Positions 1 to 8,745 of a DNA stretch of 64,000 nucleotides are shown in pieces. Origin of the DNA: M3007 sp037445225 (GTDB taxonomy: Bacteria > Bacteroidota > Bacteroidia > Chitinophagales > Saprospiraceae); the NCBI GenBank assembly GCA_037445225.1, contig JBBIKW010000005.1, positions 62,001-126,000 of the forward strand, given 5' to 3'. Made by a program: the position numbers and the translations under genes. The notes beneath the pieces were generated by a model. The model saw nothing but the letters and a program-made list of their open reading frames with translations. It was not told the DNA's origin and did not search any database. How positions within the stretch are numbered: the first letter of the stretch is position 1; each line of letters begins with the position of its first letter.

Positions 1-1
1 G

Positions 2-523
2 GTCATGGTGCTCAGCGGGCTGCGCGACGACGGCCGCGAATTTGTCGAATATCTGTTTTTGGCAGGCGGATACGGCGGACGCAACGGCTTGCCCGGCGAA
101 CCAACTCTGTGTTTTCCGACCAACGTCGCCAACGTGCCCATCGAAGTCTTCGAAAACGATGCTCCCGTGCTCGTCTTAGAGAAAAAACTCCTTCCCCACA
201 GCAGGGGCGCCGGCCAATATCCCGGCGGAGCGGGACAGCGCTTTGCCTATAAAAATATCGGACAGCATCCCATCCACATCAGCAACGTCACCGAAAAGAT
301 CCGCCACCAAGCCTATGGCCTCTTCGGCGGAATGCCTGGTCGCCGAGGACGCCTCTACGTGCTTACGCCATCGGGCAAACGGCGCTTTACGCCGCCCAAA
401 GGCCACGACACCCTATGGCCAGGCGAGACGCTGGTTATGGAACTGCCCGGCGGCGGCGGCTATGGGCCTCCGCCGCCACCTCGACGGCGCTCGCCCAAAA
501 GCACAGCTCCTGCAAACCCTTGA
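2..523 (+). CDS. Hydantoinase B/oxoprolinase (HyuB) family, C-terminal part
   Basis: C-terminal 173 residues of a HyuB-family subunit; the rest lies left of the window. HyuB works with HyuA in ATP-dependent opening of cyclic amides (5-oxoproline, hydantoins, caprolactam) and is related to acetone carboxylase. Visible hallmarks are GGYGGRNG, the PHSRGAGQYPGGAGQ stretch (about residues 65-80) and the glycine-rich end GGGGYGPP, which matches the family C-terminus. A proline/arginine-rich tail follows. It heads a tightly spaced plus-strand cluster that also holds a cyclic amidohydrolase, so lactam or imide opening is a reasonable role. The exact substrate cannot be read from the sequence. Family assignment is firm. 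Confidence 0.85.
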   Translation, partial: VMVLSGLRDDGREFVEYLFLAGGYGGRNGLPGEPTLCFPTNVANVPIEVFENDAPVLVLEKKLLPHSRGAGQYPGGAGQRFAYKNIGQHPIHISNVTEKIRHQAYGLFGGMPGRRGRLYVLTPSGKRRFTPPKGHDTLWPGETLVMELPGGGGYGPPPPPRRRSPKSTAPANP

Positions 524-542
524 CTAAAAGCTCTCTCAACAC

Positions 543-1535
543 ATGGAAAATCGCCGCATAATCCTCGCCTCGCGCCCTACAGGCATGCCCCAGGCGGATA
601 ATTTTCGGCCCGAAGTAGTACCTGTACCCGAGCCGAAAGAAGGAGAAGTGCTCGTGCAAGTGGAACTCATCTCTATCGACCCTGCGATGCGCGGGTGGAT
701 GAACGAAGGCACGACGTACGTCCGAGGAGTAGCCTTGGGCGAAGTGATGCGCGCCTTCGCCGCCGGCCGCGTCGCTCGCTCGCGCCATCCCGCTTTTGCC
801 GAAGGCGACTATGTCAGCGGTTTGCTCGGCGTGCAAACCTGGGCTACGGCACCCGCCCAACACCTAAACCGACTCGACCTGTCGCTCGGCCCTTTAGAAG
901 GGCATCTCGGCATCTTAGGCATGCCGGGTATGACCGCTTACTTCGGCCTCTTAGAGCGCGGCCGGCCGCAAGCAGGGGAAACAGTCTTTATCTCCGGAGC
1001 GGCTGGAATTGTCGGTTCGACCGCAGGCCAAATTGCTAAAATCAAAGGTTGCCGCGTCGTAGGCACCGCCGGCACAGCGGAAAAATGCCGCTACCTATTG
1101 GAGGAGTGCGGCTTCGACGGGGCGATCCACTATAAAAACGAAGATGTCTCGGCGCGCTTGAAGGAACTCTGCCCAGAAGGCATTCACGTCTTTTTCGACA
1201 ATGTCGGCGGAGAAATCCTCGATATCGGCCTGTGCCATTTAGCTCGCGGAGCCCGCATCGTCATCTGTGGAGCCATCTCCCAGTACAACGAACCGGCAAT
1301 GCGCGGCCCGCGCAACTATATGAAGATAGTTACAGCGCGCGGCACCCTGACGGGAATTATCGTCTTCGACTTCGCAGATCGATATCCGGAGGCCATACGC
1401 CAACTATCTAAGTGGCTGAAAAGCGGGCAACTGCGAACTAAGACCGACATGGTGGAAGGGCTGGAAAACTTTTATCCCGCCCTAATGAAACTATATACTG
1501 GCGCCAACTTCGGTAAAGTCGTACTCAAAACATAG
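543..1535 (+). CDS. MDR-family NADP-dependent oxidoreductase (CurA/leukotriene B4 dehydrogenase-like)
   Basis: A 330-residue zinc-independent medium-chain reductase. The N-terminal domain has the ISIDPAMRGWM signature of the CurA / prostaglandin reductase / 2-alkenal reductase group. The Rossmann domain starts near residue 150 with SGAAGIVGS (AxxGxxG), followed by AKIKGCRVVGTAG, as in NADPH-dependent members. No structural-zinc cysteine cluster is evident. The family reduces the C=C bond of alpha,beta-unsaturated ketones, aldehydes or acids in the cytoplasm. It starts 20 bp after the HyuB gene and ends 9 bp before the next gene, so it is very probably cotranscribed and could saturate a conjugated intermediate. 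Substrate unknown. Confidence 0.85.
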   Translation: MENRRIILASRPTGMPQADNFRPEVVPVPEPKEGEVLVQVELISIDPAMRGWMNEGTTYVRGVALGEVMRAFAAGRVARSRHPAFAEGDYVSGLLGVQTWATAPAQHLNRLDLSLGPLEGHLGILGMPGMTAYFGLLERGRPQAGETVFISGAAGIVGSTAGQIAKIKGCRVVGTAGTAEKCRYLLEECGFDGAIHYKNEDVSARLKELCPEGIHVFFDNVGGEILDIGLCHLARGARIVICGAISQYNEPAMRGPRNYMKIVTARGTLTGIIVFDFADRYPEAIRQLSKWLKSGQLRTKTDMVEGLENFYPALMKLYTGANFGKVVLKT

Positions 1536-1544
1536 GGGTGCGTT

Positions 1545-2399
1545 ATGGTGCAAAAGCGATTCCTACGGCTAAAAACGGGCGAGTTGTTCTACCGCTACTT
1601 CGGTTACCGACGCAGCGAAGCTCCCGTCATCTTGCTGCACCCCTCTCCGCTATCTTCTGCTTTTCTGGAGCGATTAGGTCTTTTCCTGTCCGATACATTT
1701 GAGGTCTATGCACCGGACACGCCGGGCTACGGCTTATCAGAGCCGCTTGCGCATTCGCCCACCAGTATGCGCGACTATGTCTCGTTTCTGTACGCCTTTT
1801 TACAAAAAAAGCGCTTGCGGCGGGTGCGCCTATACGGCACCGCCACAGGCTGCCAACTGGCCATTGCCTTTGCTTTGGCCTATCCAGAGCGGGTGGCATG
1901 CTTAGTGGGTGAAAACGCCTGCCATTTCGAAGACGACGAACGCACGGCACTTTTTCAAACGTATTTCCCCGACTTAGCCCCCCAAGCAGATGGGAGCCAC
2001 CTACTGCGCGCGTGGAAGATGTGTTACAGAACCTGTGTGGGCTTCCCCTGGACGGCTGTGCCCGACGACGCCGCTTTGCCACCAGGTGTTTCACTTGCCC
2101 AAGTGCAGGCAATGGTGCGCGACACCCTCATGGCGGGCGAGCATTATTCCCTAGCCTATCGCGCCGCTTTCGAGCACGAGCGAGTCGACCACATCCAGGC
2201 GCTGCGGGTTCCCGCCGTGTTTATTCTGTGGGAACACAGCCCAGTGCGCACCTATGTGGAACGCCTAAGCGCGTTTCCTATGCCCTCCAACATACGGCTG
2301 GTCCGCTGCTCTGGCGATCTGCTGGCCCGTTATCGATGTATCCGAGAGGGCCTGTCCTCACCTCAAGCAAGTGAATTATGTGGGACGCAATCGTCGTAG
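1545..2399 (+). CDS. Alpha/beta-hydrolase-fold protein lacking the catalytic serine
   Basis: A 284-residue alpha/beta-hydrolase fold: N-terminal strand with VILLHPSPLS in the oxyanion region, YAPDTPGYGLS before the elbow, and a nucleophile elbow reading LYGTATGCQLA. The elbow normally reads GxSxG; here Ala100 occupies the serine position (codon GCC at about 1842-1844). The C-terminal part has no recognisable xGHxxxxE histidine; the corresponding stretch reads SGDLLARYR. The protein may therefore be a non-hydrolytic member, acting as a lyase, binding protein or cofactor-free enzyme. The next gene begins 22 bp before this one ends, which implies translational coupling. The fold assignment is good and the function unknown. 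Confidence 0.75.
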   Translation: MVQKRFLRLKTGELFYRYFGYRRSEAPVILLHPSPLSSAFLERLGLFLSDTFEVYAPDTPGYGLSEPLAHSPTSMRDYVSFLYAFLQKKRLRRVRLYGTATGCQLAIAFALAYPERVACLVGENACHFEDDERTALFQTYFPDLAPQADGSHLLRAWKMCYRTCVGFPWTAVPDDAALPPGVSLAQVQAMVRDTLMAGEHYSLAYRAAFEHERVDHIQALRVPAVFILWEHSPVRTYVERLSAFPMPSNIRLVRCSGDLLARYRCIREGLSSPQASELCGTQSS

Positions 2400-3811
2400 G
2401 AGCCGGAGCCGCCGGTATGAGCTGTGCCGTTGAGGCTGCCCGATGCGGGCGGCGGGTGTTGGTGTTGGAATGCTCCAACCGACCGGGAGGTGCCTTGCAC
2501 TGGTCGGGTGGCCACTTGAGCGCCGCTGGCTGCCGACGCCAACGACAAGCCGGCATCGACGACATTCCCGAACAACACCTACAAGAGATTTTGGAGATCA
2601 ACCGCCATACCGGTGATGTAGCGCTTATTCGAAAGGCCGTAGAAGAAGCACCCAAGACGATAGACTGGTTGGAAGACAACGGCTTTGCTTTCGCGCCCGA
2701 ATGCCCGCGCATCATCTACGGACACGCGCCCTACCGCACCGCGCGCACCGTATACGGCATCCGCAAAGGACTGTCGATCTTAGAAGTGCTCCTCCAGCAA
2801 TGGAACGCGCTCATAGCCGAGGAAAAACTCCACGTGCGCTTTTCCACAGCGGTAACCGATGTATTAGCGTCCGATGGCAAACGTTACGATACCGTTGTGG
2901 CTACTTCAGCGCCATTCGGCCGTGTCGAAACCTTTCAAGCAAAACATATCGTCTTCGCTACTGGCGGCTACGGCGCTTCCCATGCTTTCTTTCGGCGCAA
3001 ACACCCCGGCGTGCCGCTCGTCAGTGCGGCCTATCCTACAGCCGACGGCAACGGCATCGCCCTACTGGAGCAAAAAGGTGCGGCCTTTCGCTTTGCCGAA
3101 TACCATCTGCCTAGCTTGGGGGGGCTGGAACGCCCTCCCGGCAGCGGCTTCACCGACTTCAACGACGCTTGGGCCATGGTACTCACCAGCGTCTATCGCC
3201 CTCCGCGCGAAATTTACCTCAACGCGCAAGGGCGCCGCTTTATAGCTGAAGACGAGCCCAATGCCGACACGCGCGAGCGCCGCGTTATGGAGCAACCCGG
3301 ATGGTTTTTTTGGGCCGTCTTCGACCAGGCCGCCCTCGACGAGCGCGCTGCCGACGGCTCGGAAACGCCCTTGCTCATAGGCTGGTCGCGCGAACGCTTC
3401 TTAGGCGAACTCGAAAAAAACAGCGGCATCCGTCGAGCCAACACCATAGAAGCACTGGCTGCCGCCTGTCACCTACCCATCGACGCTGTTCGAGAAGAAG
3501 TCGTCGCCTTTAATGCCGCCGTCGCCACCGGAAAAGATGTGGTCTTTGGCCGCACCTACCTGCAAAACGCCATAACCCAGCCGCCTTTTTATGCAGTAAA
3601 GATCTGTGCCGCCTCATTGGTCACCTTTGGCGGCATTCAAGTCAACACTCACTTGGAAGTGCTAGACGTATCCGGAAAACCACTACCTGGGCTGTATGCT
3701 ATCGGCGAAATCCTTGGCCTGGGCGCTACTAGCGGCAACGCTTTCTGTAGCGGCATGGCGCTTACGCCCGCGCTGAGCTTTGGCCGATGGCTTGGGCAGC
3801 ATCTCGAGTAG
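2378..3811 (+). CDS. FAD-dependent oxidoreductase (fumarate reductase/tricarballylate dehydrogenase-like)
   Basis: A 477-residue flavoprotein. The dinucleotide-binding motif VGAGAAGMSCAVEAAR is at the N-terminus, followed by VLVLECSNRPGGAL. A second FAD contact, IVFATGGYGAS, lies near residue 190, and the C-terminal GLYAIGEILGLGATSGNAFCSGMALTPAL region is typical of the fumarate reductase / 3-ketosteroid dehydrogenase / tricarballylate dehydrogenase superfamily. Members oxidise or reduce a C-C bond next to a carbonyl or carboxylate. It overlaps the preceding gene by 22 bp and is followed 21 bp later by the CoA-transferase gene. No signal peptide is seen, so a cytoplasmic soluble enzyme is likely. 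Confidence 0.85.
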   Translation: MWDAIVVGAGAAGMSCAVEAARCGRRVLVLECSNRPGGALHWSGGHLSAAGCRRQRQAGIDDIPEQHLQEILEINRHTGDVALIRKAVEEAPKTIDWLEDNGFAFAPECPRIIYGHAPYRTARTVYGIRKGLSILEVLLQQWNALIAEEKLHVRFSTAVTDVLASDGKRYDTVVATSAPFGRVETFQAKHIVFATGGYGASHAFFRRKHPGVPLVSAAYPTADGNGIALLEQKGAAFRFAEYHLPSLGGLERPPGSGFTDFNDAWAMVLTSVYRPPREIYLNAQGRRFIAEDEPNADTRERRVMEQPGWFFWAVFDQAALDERAADGSETPLLIGWSRERFLGELEKNSGIRRANTIEALAAACHLPIDAVREEVVAFNAAVATGKDVVFGRTYLQNAITQPPFYAVKICAASLVTFGGIQVNTHLEVLDVSGKPLPGLYAIGEILGLGATSGNAFCSGMALTPALSFGRWLGQHLE

Positions 3812-3832
3812 TTCTCATTTACCCGTCGCACT

Positions 3833-4957
3833 ATGGATGTCCTGAGCCATACTCTCGTAATAGATTGCACCCACGCCGTCATGGGGCCAACAGCGAGCCT
3901 CTTGCTAGCCGACCTGGGGGCGGAGGTCATTCACATCGAACCACCAGATGGCGACCCTACGCGCCGACTCAAAGGCTTCGGTACCGGCTACTTCACATTC
4001 TTCAATCGCAACAAAAAAAGCTTCGCCATAGACCTCAAATCGGACGAAGGAAAAACTTCGTTCCTGAAGTTAGTAGAGAAAGCCGACGTGCTGGTAGAAA
4101 ACTTCGGCCCCGGCACGATGGACCGCTTGGGCTTCGGCTACGAAGCGCTGTCGGCGCAAAACCCGCGCCTCATCTACTGCTCGCTAAAAGGGTTCCTTCC
4201 CGGCCCCTACGAGAAGCGCCACGCCATGGACGAAGTGGTGCAAATGATGGGCGGTTTAGCCTACATGACAGGGCGCCCCGGCGACCCGCTTCGCGCAGGG
4301 AGCTCTATAGTAGATATCACGGGGGGTATGTTTGGGGTGATCGGCATCTTGGCGGCTCTGTTGGAGCGCCAAAAGACCGGCAAAGGCAAGTTTGTACAGG
4401 CCTCCCTGTTCGAGACAACGGCTTTTTTGATGGGACAGCACATGGCCTATAGCGCCATTAGTCAAACGCCTGTACCTCCTATGCCCGCCCGGGTGAGCGC
4501 TTGGAGCATTTACTCTATCTTTGAAACGGCCGACAGCGACCGGGTCTTTATCGGCGTTATCAGCGAAAAACACTGGGAAAAGCTCTGTCAAGCATTCGGA
4601 TGGGGCGACTGGCTGAGCAACCCGCGACTGGCGACAAACAACCAGCGCATTGCCGAACGCGATTGGTTCTTGCCCGCCCTGCAACAGCGCATTGGCCAAT
4701 ACACAAAAGCGCAAATCATAGAAAAATGTGAAACAGCAGGTATTCCCTTCGCGCCGATTGCTCGCCCCGAAGACCTCTTCGACGACCCTCACCTTCGGCA
4801 AGGACAAAATTTGCTCGAAGTGCGTTTGCCCGATGGGCGAACGGCTCCCTTGCCCAACTTGCCGCTGTTGTACGGCAATCAACGCGCTCAAAAGCGATTA
4901 GATCCTCCCGGTATCGGCGAACATAACGAAGAAATACAGCGTCGACTCGGCGGATAG
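3833..4957 (+). CDS. CaiB/BaiF family III CoA-transferase
   Basis: A 374-residue class III CoA-transferase, close to the usual family length. The N-terminal Rossmann region includes LLLADLGAEVIHIEPPDGDPTR, then VENFGPGTMDRLG and the IYCSLKGF segment. Asp133 in HAMDEVVQ is the likely catalytic aspartate that forms the acyl anhydride. The family moves CoA between carboxylic acids such as carnitine, oxalate, succinate or mesaconate. In this cluster it would activate an acid produced by ring opening or oxidation, or pass CoA to one. Spacing to its neighbours is 21 and 25 bp, so it is part of the same operon. Confidence 0.9.
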   Translation: MDVLSHTLVIDCTHAVMGPTASLLLADLGAEVIHIEPPDGDPTRRLKGFGTGYFTFFNRNKKSFAIDLKSDEGKTSFLKLVEKADVLVENFGPGTMDRLGFGYEALSAQNPRLIYCSLKGFLPGPYEKRHAMDEVVQMMGGLAYMTGRPGDPLRAGSSIVDITGGMFGVIGILAALLERQKTGKGKFVQASLFETTAFLMGQHMAYSAISQTPVPPMPARVSAWSIYSIFETADSDRVFIGVISEKHWEKLCQAFGWGDWLSNPRLATNNQRIAERDWFLPALQQRIGQYTKAQIIEKCETAGIPFAPIARPEDLFDDPHLRQGQNLLEVRLPDGRTAPLPNLPLLYGNQRAQKRLDPPGIGEHNEEIQRRLGG

Positions 4958-4982
4958 GACAAACTTTTAAACCCGTAGCGAT

Positions 4983-6437
4983 ATGGATTTGGTCATCAAA
5001 AATGCCCGCGTAGTTCGGCCCAAAAAGACGGCTATCGATCTGCTCGACATCGGCATTTCGGAGGGCAAAATTGTGCGTTTGGCGCCCGACATCCCCGCCG
5101 CACAGGCGCGCGAAGTCTTCGATGCCAAAGGACTTTTGGCCTTTCCCGGTCTGACAGATGCGCACATGCACACCGGCATCTATAGCCCACTCGACAAAGA
5201 CGCGCGCACCGAAAGCCGCGCCGCCGCCATGGGCGGTGTCACCAGTAGCCTCAACTACATCCGAACAGGGCGCTACTACCTCAACAAAAGCGGCCCTTAC
5301 GCCACCTTTTTTCCTGAAGTGCTCCAGCTGTCGGAGGGCAACTTCTACGTAGACTTCGGATACCACGTGGCCCCTATTCAATACAGCCACATCGACGAGA
5401 TCGATCTGCTGATCGAAAAGTTCGGCGTCACCTCCTTCAAAATCTTTATGTTCTACGGCTCGCACGGCCTACACGGAAAAGCCACCAAAGGCAGCCAGAA
5501 CGAGTTTTTGATGACACCCGAAGGAGAGTCTTACGACATCGCCCATTTTGAATTCATCATGCGCGGAATACAGCGCGCCATGGAGCGTTTTCCAGAAAAA
5601 CGCGACGCCATCAGCCTAAGTCTTCACTGCGAAACGGCCGAAATCATGCGCGCGTATACCGAAATAGTAGAGCGCGAAGGCAAGCTCAAAGGCCTGCGCG
5701 CCTACTCTGCCAGCCGCCCGCCCCACTCCGAAGGGCTGGCCATCTTTATCGCCTCCTATCTGGCTCATGAAACGGCCTGCGCCAACATCAACCTGTTGCA
5801 CCTCACCTCGCGTAAAGCCGTAGAAGCCGCGCTCATGATGCAAGACGTCTTCCCGCACATCGACTTCCGGCGCGAAGTGACCATCGGCCACTTGTTGCTC
5901 GACTACGATGCTCCGGCAGACGGCTACGCTAAGGTGAATCCACCTATCCGGTCGCGCGAAGATGTGGAATACCTCTGGCAATGCTTGCTCGACCGCAAGA
6001 TCGACTGGGTGGTTAGCGACCACGCTTGCTGCTCGTACGAGTTCAAGCTGGACAAGCAGCAGCCGGACAACATCTTCTTGGCCAAGTCGGGCTTTGGCGG
6101 TACTGAGTACCTACTGTCTGGACTGTTTTCGGAAGGCAGCAAGCGCGGCATGAGCTATCACCACATGGCTGAGCTCGTCTGTTGGAACCCCGCTCAGCGC
6201 TTTGGCCTCTACCAGAAAGGCGACATTGCGCCGGGCTACGATGCCGACATCGTGCTGCTCGACCCTAATGAGACCTTTACCGTACGCGCAGCCGAATCGG
6301 AAAGCGCTCAGGGATATACGCCCTTCGAAGGGATGTCCCTAACCGGACGCGTCAAGCATACCTTCCTCCGCGGCATGCACATCTATAACAACGGCGTCAT
6401 CCAAGGAGAACCTCGAGGACGCTACTTACACCGATAA
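4983..6437 (+). CDS. Dihydropyrimidinase/hydantoinase-like cyclic amidohydrolase
   Basis: A 484-residue amidohydrolase of the dihydroorotase/dihydropyrimidinase/allantoinase group. The binuclear metal site looks complete: His61 and His63 in DAHMHTG, the probable carboxylated Lys153 in SFKIFMFYGSHG, His215 in LSLHCETAE, His273 in LLHLTS and Asp346 in VVSDHACC. The KIFMFYGSHG context resembles hydantoinase more than dihydroorotase. The N-terminal small beta domain (DLVIKNARVV) and its C-terminal completion (GYDADIVLLDP) are both present. Such enzymes hydrolyse cyclic amides. With HyuB in the same cluster there are two unrelated amide-ring-opening systems side by side. True substrate unknown. 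Confidence 0.9.
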   Translation: MDLVIKNARVVRPKKTAIDLLDIGISEGKIVRLAPDIPAAQAREVFDAKGLLAFPGLTDAHMHTGIYSPLDKDARTESRAAAMGGVTSSLNYIRTGRYYLNKSGPYATFFPEVLQLSEGNFYVDFGYHVAPIQYSHIDEIDLLIEKFGVTSFKIFMFYGSHGLHGKATKGSQNEFLMTPEGESYDIAHFEFIMRGIQRAMERFPEKRDAISLSLHCETAEIMRAYTEIVEREGKLKGLRAYSASRPPHSEGLAIFIASYLAHETACANINLLHLTSRKAVEAALMMQDVFPHIDFRREVTIGHLLLDYDAPADGYAKVNPPIRSREDVEYLWQCLLDRKIDWVVSDHACCSYEFKLDKQQPDNIFLAKSGFGGTEYLLSGLFSEGSKRGMSYHHMAELVCWNPAQRFGLYQKGDIAPGYDADIVLLDPNETFTVRAAESESAQGYTPFEGMSLTGRVKHTFLRGMHIYNNGVIQGEPRGRYLHR

Positions 6438-6477
6438 ACAAGACAGATTCGTTCATCTTGTAAAACGTACATGCGCT

Positions 6478-6837
6478 ATGAAACTCAACGATATTGTAAT
6501 GGCTGGCGAAAAGGCCAAAGGTGCTCGGCCCTACTTTTTCGCAGATCCTATGACCGAGCGAGTGCTCAACATCGCCATGGCCGTAGCCACAGAGGTAGCC
6601 GTCTTGCGCGAACGGCTCGATACTATTGAGCGATTGCTCGAGTCGAAGGGTGTCCTTTCCATCTCTGAGATTGAAAACTTCGTACCCACCGACGAGCAGG
6701 CCGAAGAACGCCAGCTGTGGCACGCTCGCTATGCCGCGCGCATCTTGCGCATCGTCCAGCAAGAGCTGGATGCGGTGGCGCGCCCCGAAAATAATCGGCC
6801 TATGGAGCAAATCGCTAACGAAATCAACGAGATGTAA
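6478..6837 (+). CDS. Unrecognised 119-residue protein of the catabolic cluster
   Basis: I do not recognise a family. The protein is acidic and predicted mostly helical: a middle stretch (AMAVATEVAVLRERLDTIERLLESKG, here only described as roughly residues 30-60) has heptad-like spacing and could form a coiled coil. There is no signal peptide or membrane segment. It starts 40 bp after the amidohydrolase and ends 6 bp before the CpeT-like lipoprotein, so it is cotranscribed and probably a subunit or accessory protein for the pathway. Codon use resembles its neighbours, which supports a real gene. Confidence 0.6.
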   Translation: MKLNDIVMAGEKAKGARPYFFADPMTERVLNIAMAVATEVAVLRERLDTIERLLESKGVLSISEIENFVPTDEQAEERQLWHARYAARILRIVQQELDAVARPENNRPMEQIANEINEM

Positions 6838-6843
6838 AACAAT

Positions 6844-7485
6844 ATGTGCAAAACTTATGGGCTCGCATTAGCTATGGCTCTGCTGTTCGCCTGCAAAGCG
6901 GCTGCACCCTCCTCGAGGCCGCAAAGTGCTATCGAAGTATTTAAGACGTATATTATTGGCGACTTCGACAACCGCCAACAAGTGGAGGCAGAGCGCGCTG
7001 CCGGCCAACAGGTGCATCCGTTCGCCCGACATGTCAACCGGGTCGCCGACGACAAAATTCGAAATGCTCCGCCGCGCCCCGGCTTCTGGCTTATCGAAGA
7101 GAGCTACTACGACATGCCCGACGGCTCTCACAAGATCAACCATCACCTGTTCTTCTTCGAGGCCGTAGACGAACGCACCGTGCGCCTCTACGCCTATCAG
7201 CTGCCCGACTACCTGCCTATGGAGCAGCTCACCAACCAAAACCCCAACTTATCCATAGATTACAACGACCTGCGCATCAGCCCGCGCTTTAAACCAGCCG
7301 AATACTCCTTCGACGGAAAGGAGACCTTTACCATCTACGCGCCCAACGATTGGGGCAACGGCATGCGCTTTACCCTTATCGAAAAATTTACTCCAGGGCG
7401 GCTAGAGGTGATGGAACTGCTGGAAAAAGACGGCCTGCGCTTAACGCCTTACAAGACGCCTATTATCTATTTGCGAACACAGTAG
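6844..7485 (+). CDS. CpeT/CpcT-like lipoprotein
   Basis: A 213-residue protein with an N-terminal hydrophobic segment ending LLFACKA, a plausible lipobox with Cys near residue 17, so probably a lipoprotein. The GDFDNRQQ segment near residue 38 followed by the FWLIEESYY and LFFFEAVDERTVRLYAYQLP strands resemble the CpeT/CpcT family, whose cyanobacterial members attach phycobilins to phycobiliproteins; related proteins of unknown role occur in non-phototrophs. The resemblance rests on a few motifs and is not secure. It sits 6 bp after the 119-residue protein gene and 33 bp before the methyltransferase gene. If the family call is right, a bilin-like or other hydrophobic ligand is possible. Confidence 0.5.
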   Translation: MCKTYGLALAMALLFACKAAAPSSRPQSAIEVFKTYIIGDFDNRQQVEAERAAGQQVHPFARHVNRVADDKIRNAPPRPGFWLIEESYYDMPDGSHKINHHLFFFEAVDERTVRLYAYQLPDYLPMEQLTNQNPNLSIDYNDLRISPRFKPAEYSFDGKETFTIYAPNDWGNGMRFTLIEKFTPGRLEVMELLEKDGLRLTPYKTPIIYLRTQ

Positions 7486-7518
7486 AACACTTTTTCGATC
7501 AATAAAACTAAAGGGGTT

Positions 7519-8736
7519 ATGGGAGAGAACAAAACCGTAAATACCGTCTATGCGCTTCCGCCTGTTTGGACAAAGCTGCGGCAGCACGCTGTCTTTCCGC
7601 ACTTTAGCCACGACGAGCGCGCGCGCTACAACTTCTTGGCCAACCTCAACCGCTTTTTGTCTACCGTCATCGCGCCCGGCGTTCAAACGGCCTACGAGCA
7701 ACGCGTAGAGCCATCGTTCCGAAAGGAACATGGGCGCACCTTTGCCAACCGACACGAACTGCGCGAAGCCATTCAGCGCGATGCTTACTACCAACTGTGG
7801 GCAGCCCTGCGCCGCTGCACCATGGAAATGCGCCAGCAGAACGGCCGAGCAGTGGTACTGCGCCAAGCAGAGGAATTGGCACAACGCGTTGCTGAATTGC
7901 TCAAGGGAAACGAAGACATCTTGCACCTCAAACCCGACTTCGAGGTGCCGCCCTACTCGCGCCATGTCGATAACCACCTCATGCCGGGCAGTTACCATAC
8001 GGAGTACTTCGAAGGCGATGTAGCCAACGCTGCTAATTACGACAGCGGGCTGTTCGTCACCAGCGGCGGCATGTTAGGCAGCCTCACCGACGGCGGCGGC
8101 CGCGCCATCGCTCGATGGGTGCGCGAAAACTACCCCGACTTCCAGCCCAAACGTATCTTGGACGTCGGCTGTGGCTTGGGGCACAACACTTTGCCCATTG
8201 CCGAAGCCTTCCCCAATGCCGAAGTGTGGGCTATCGACGCCGCCGCGCCCATGCTGCGCTACGGCGCCGCCCGCGCTATCGCCTTGGGCGTCAAAAACGT
8301 CCGATTCGTCCAGATGAACGCCGAAGACATGAGCGAATTCCCCGACGGCTATTTCGACTGGGTACAGACGACCATGTTCTTGCACGAGACGGGCGGCAAA
8401 GCCATCCACAAGATCTTCCGCGAAATCGGCCGCGTATTGGCTCCCGGCGGCCTCAACCTCCACATCGAGCAGCCACAATATACGCCCGAAATGAGCTATT
8501 TCGAACAGTTTATGCGCGACTGGGACGCCTACTACAATGCCGAACCATACTGGGGACATATGCACGATCTACAGCCGGAAGATTTGATGGAAGAGGCCGG
8601 CATCCCGCGCGCGTACTTCCTGCAAGTGGGCGTGTGCGCGGTCAACGATTTGGACAAATCCGACGGCGCTCAAGTACGCGAAGACTACGGTCGCTCTCCC
8701 ATCTGGAATGTCTTTGGCGGCTGGAAACCCAAGTAG
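7519..8736 (+). CDS. Class I SAM-dependent methyltransferase
   Basis: A 405-residue protein whose C-terminal half is a class I methyltransferase: motif I ILDVGCGLGHNT at about residues 212-223, the acidic ribose-binding residue in VWAIDAAAPML, NAEDM, and the post-motif III region VLAPGGLNLHIEQP. The N-terminal 200 residues are helical, do not match a domain I know, and include RHVDNHLMPGSY shortly before the catalytic domain. The protein therefore probably has its own substrate-recognition domain. Transfer to a small molecule of the cluster's pathway is likely; the acceptor is unknown. It is followed 9 bp later by the NTF2-like gene. Confidence 0.85.
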   Translation: MGENKTVNTVYALPPVWTKLRQHAVFPHFSHDERARYNFLANLNRFLSTVIAPGVQTAYEQRVEPSFRKEHGRTFANRHELREAIQRDAYYQLWAALRRCTMEMRQQNGRAVVLRQAEELAQRVAELLKGNEDILHLKPDFEVPPYSRHVDNHLMPGSYHTEYFEGDVANAANYDSGLFVTSGGMLGSLTDGGGRAIARWVRENYPDFQPKRILDVGCGLGHNTLPIAEAFPNAEVWAIDAAAPMLRYGAARAIALGVKNVRFVQMNAEDMSEFPDGYFDWVQTTMFLHETGGKAIHKIFREIGRVLAPGGLNLHIEQPQYTPEMSYFEQFMRDWDAYYNAEPYWGHMHDLQPEDLMEEAGIPRAYFLQVGVCAVNDLDKSDGAQVREDYGRSPIWNVFGGWKPK

Positions 8737-8745
8737 ATAACAGCT

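Noticed and set aside
5365..5380. CCACGTGG inside the amidohydrolase gene as a third parS
   Set aside because: The flanks (ATA and CCC) do not match the GTT/AAC arms of the consensus.
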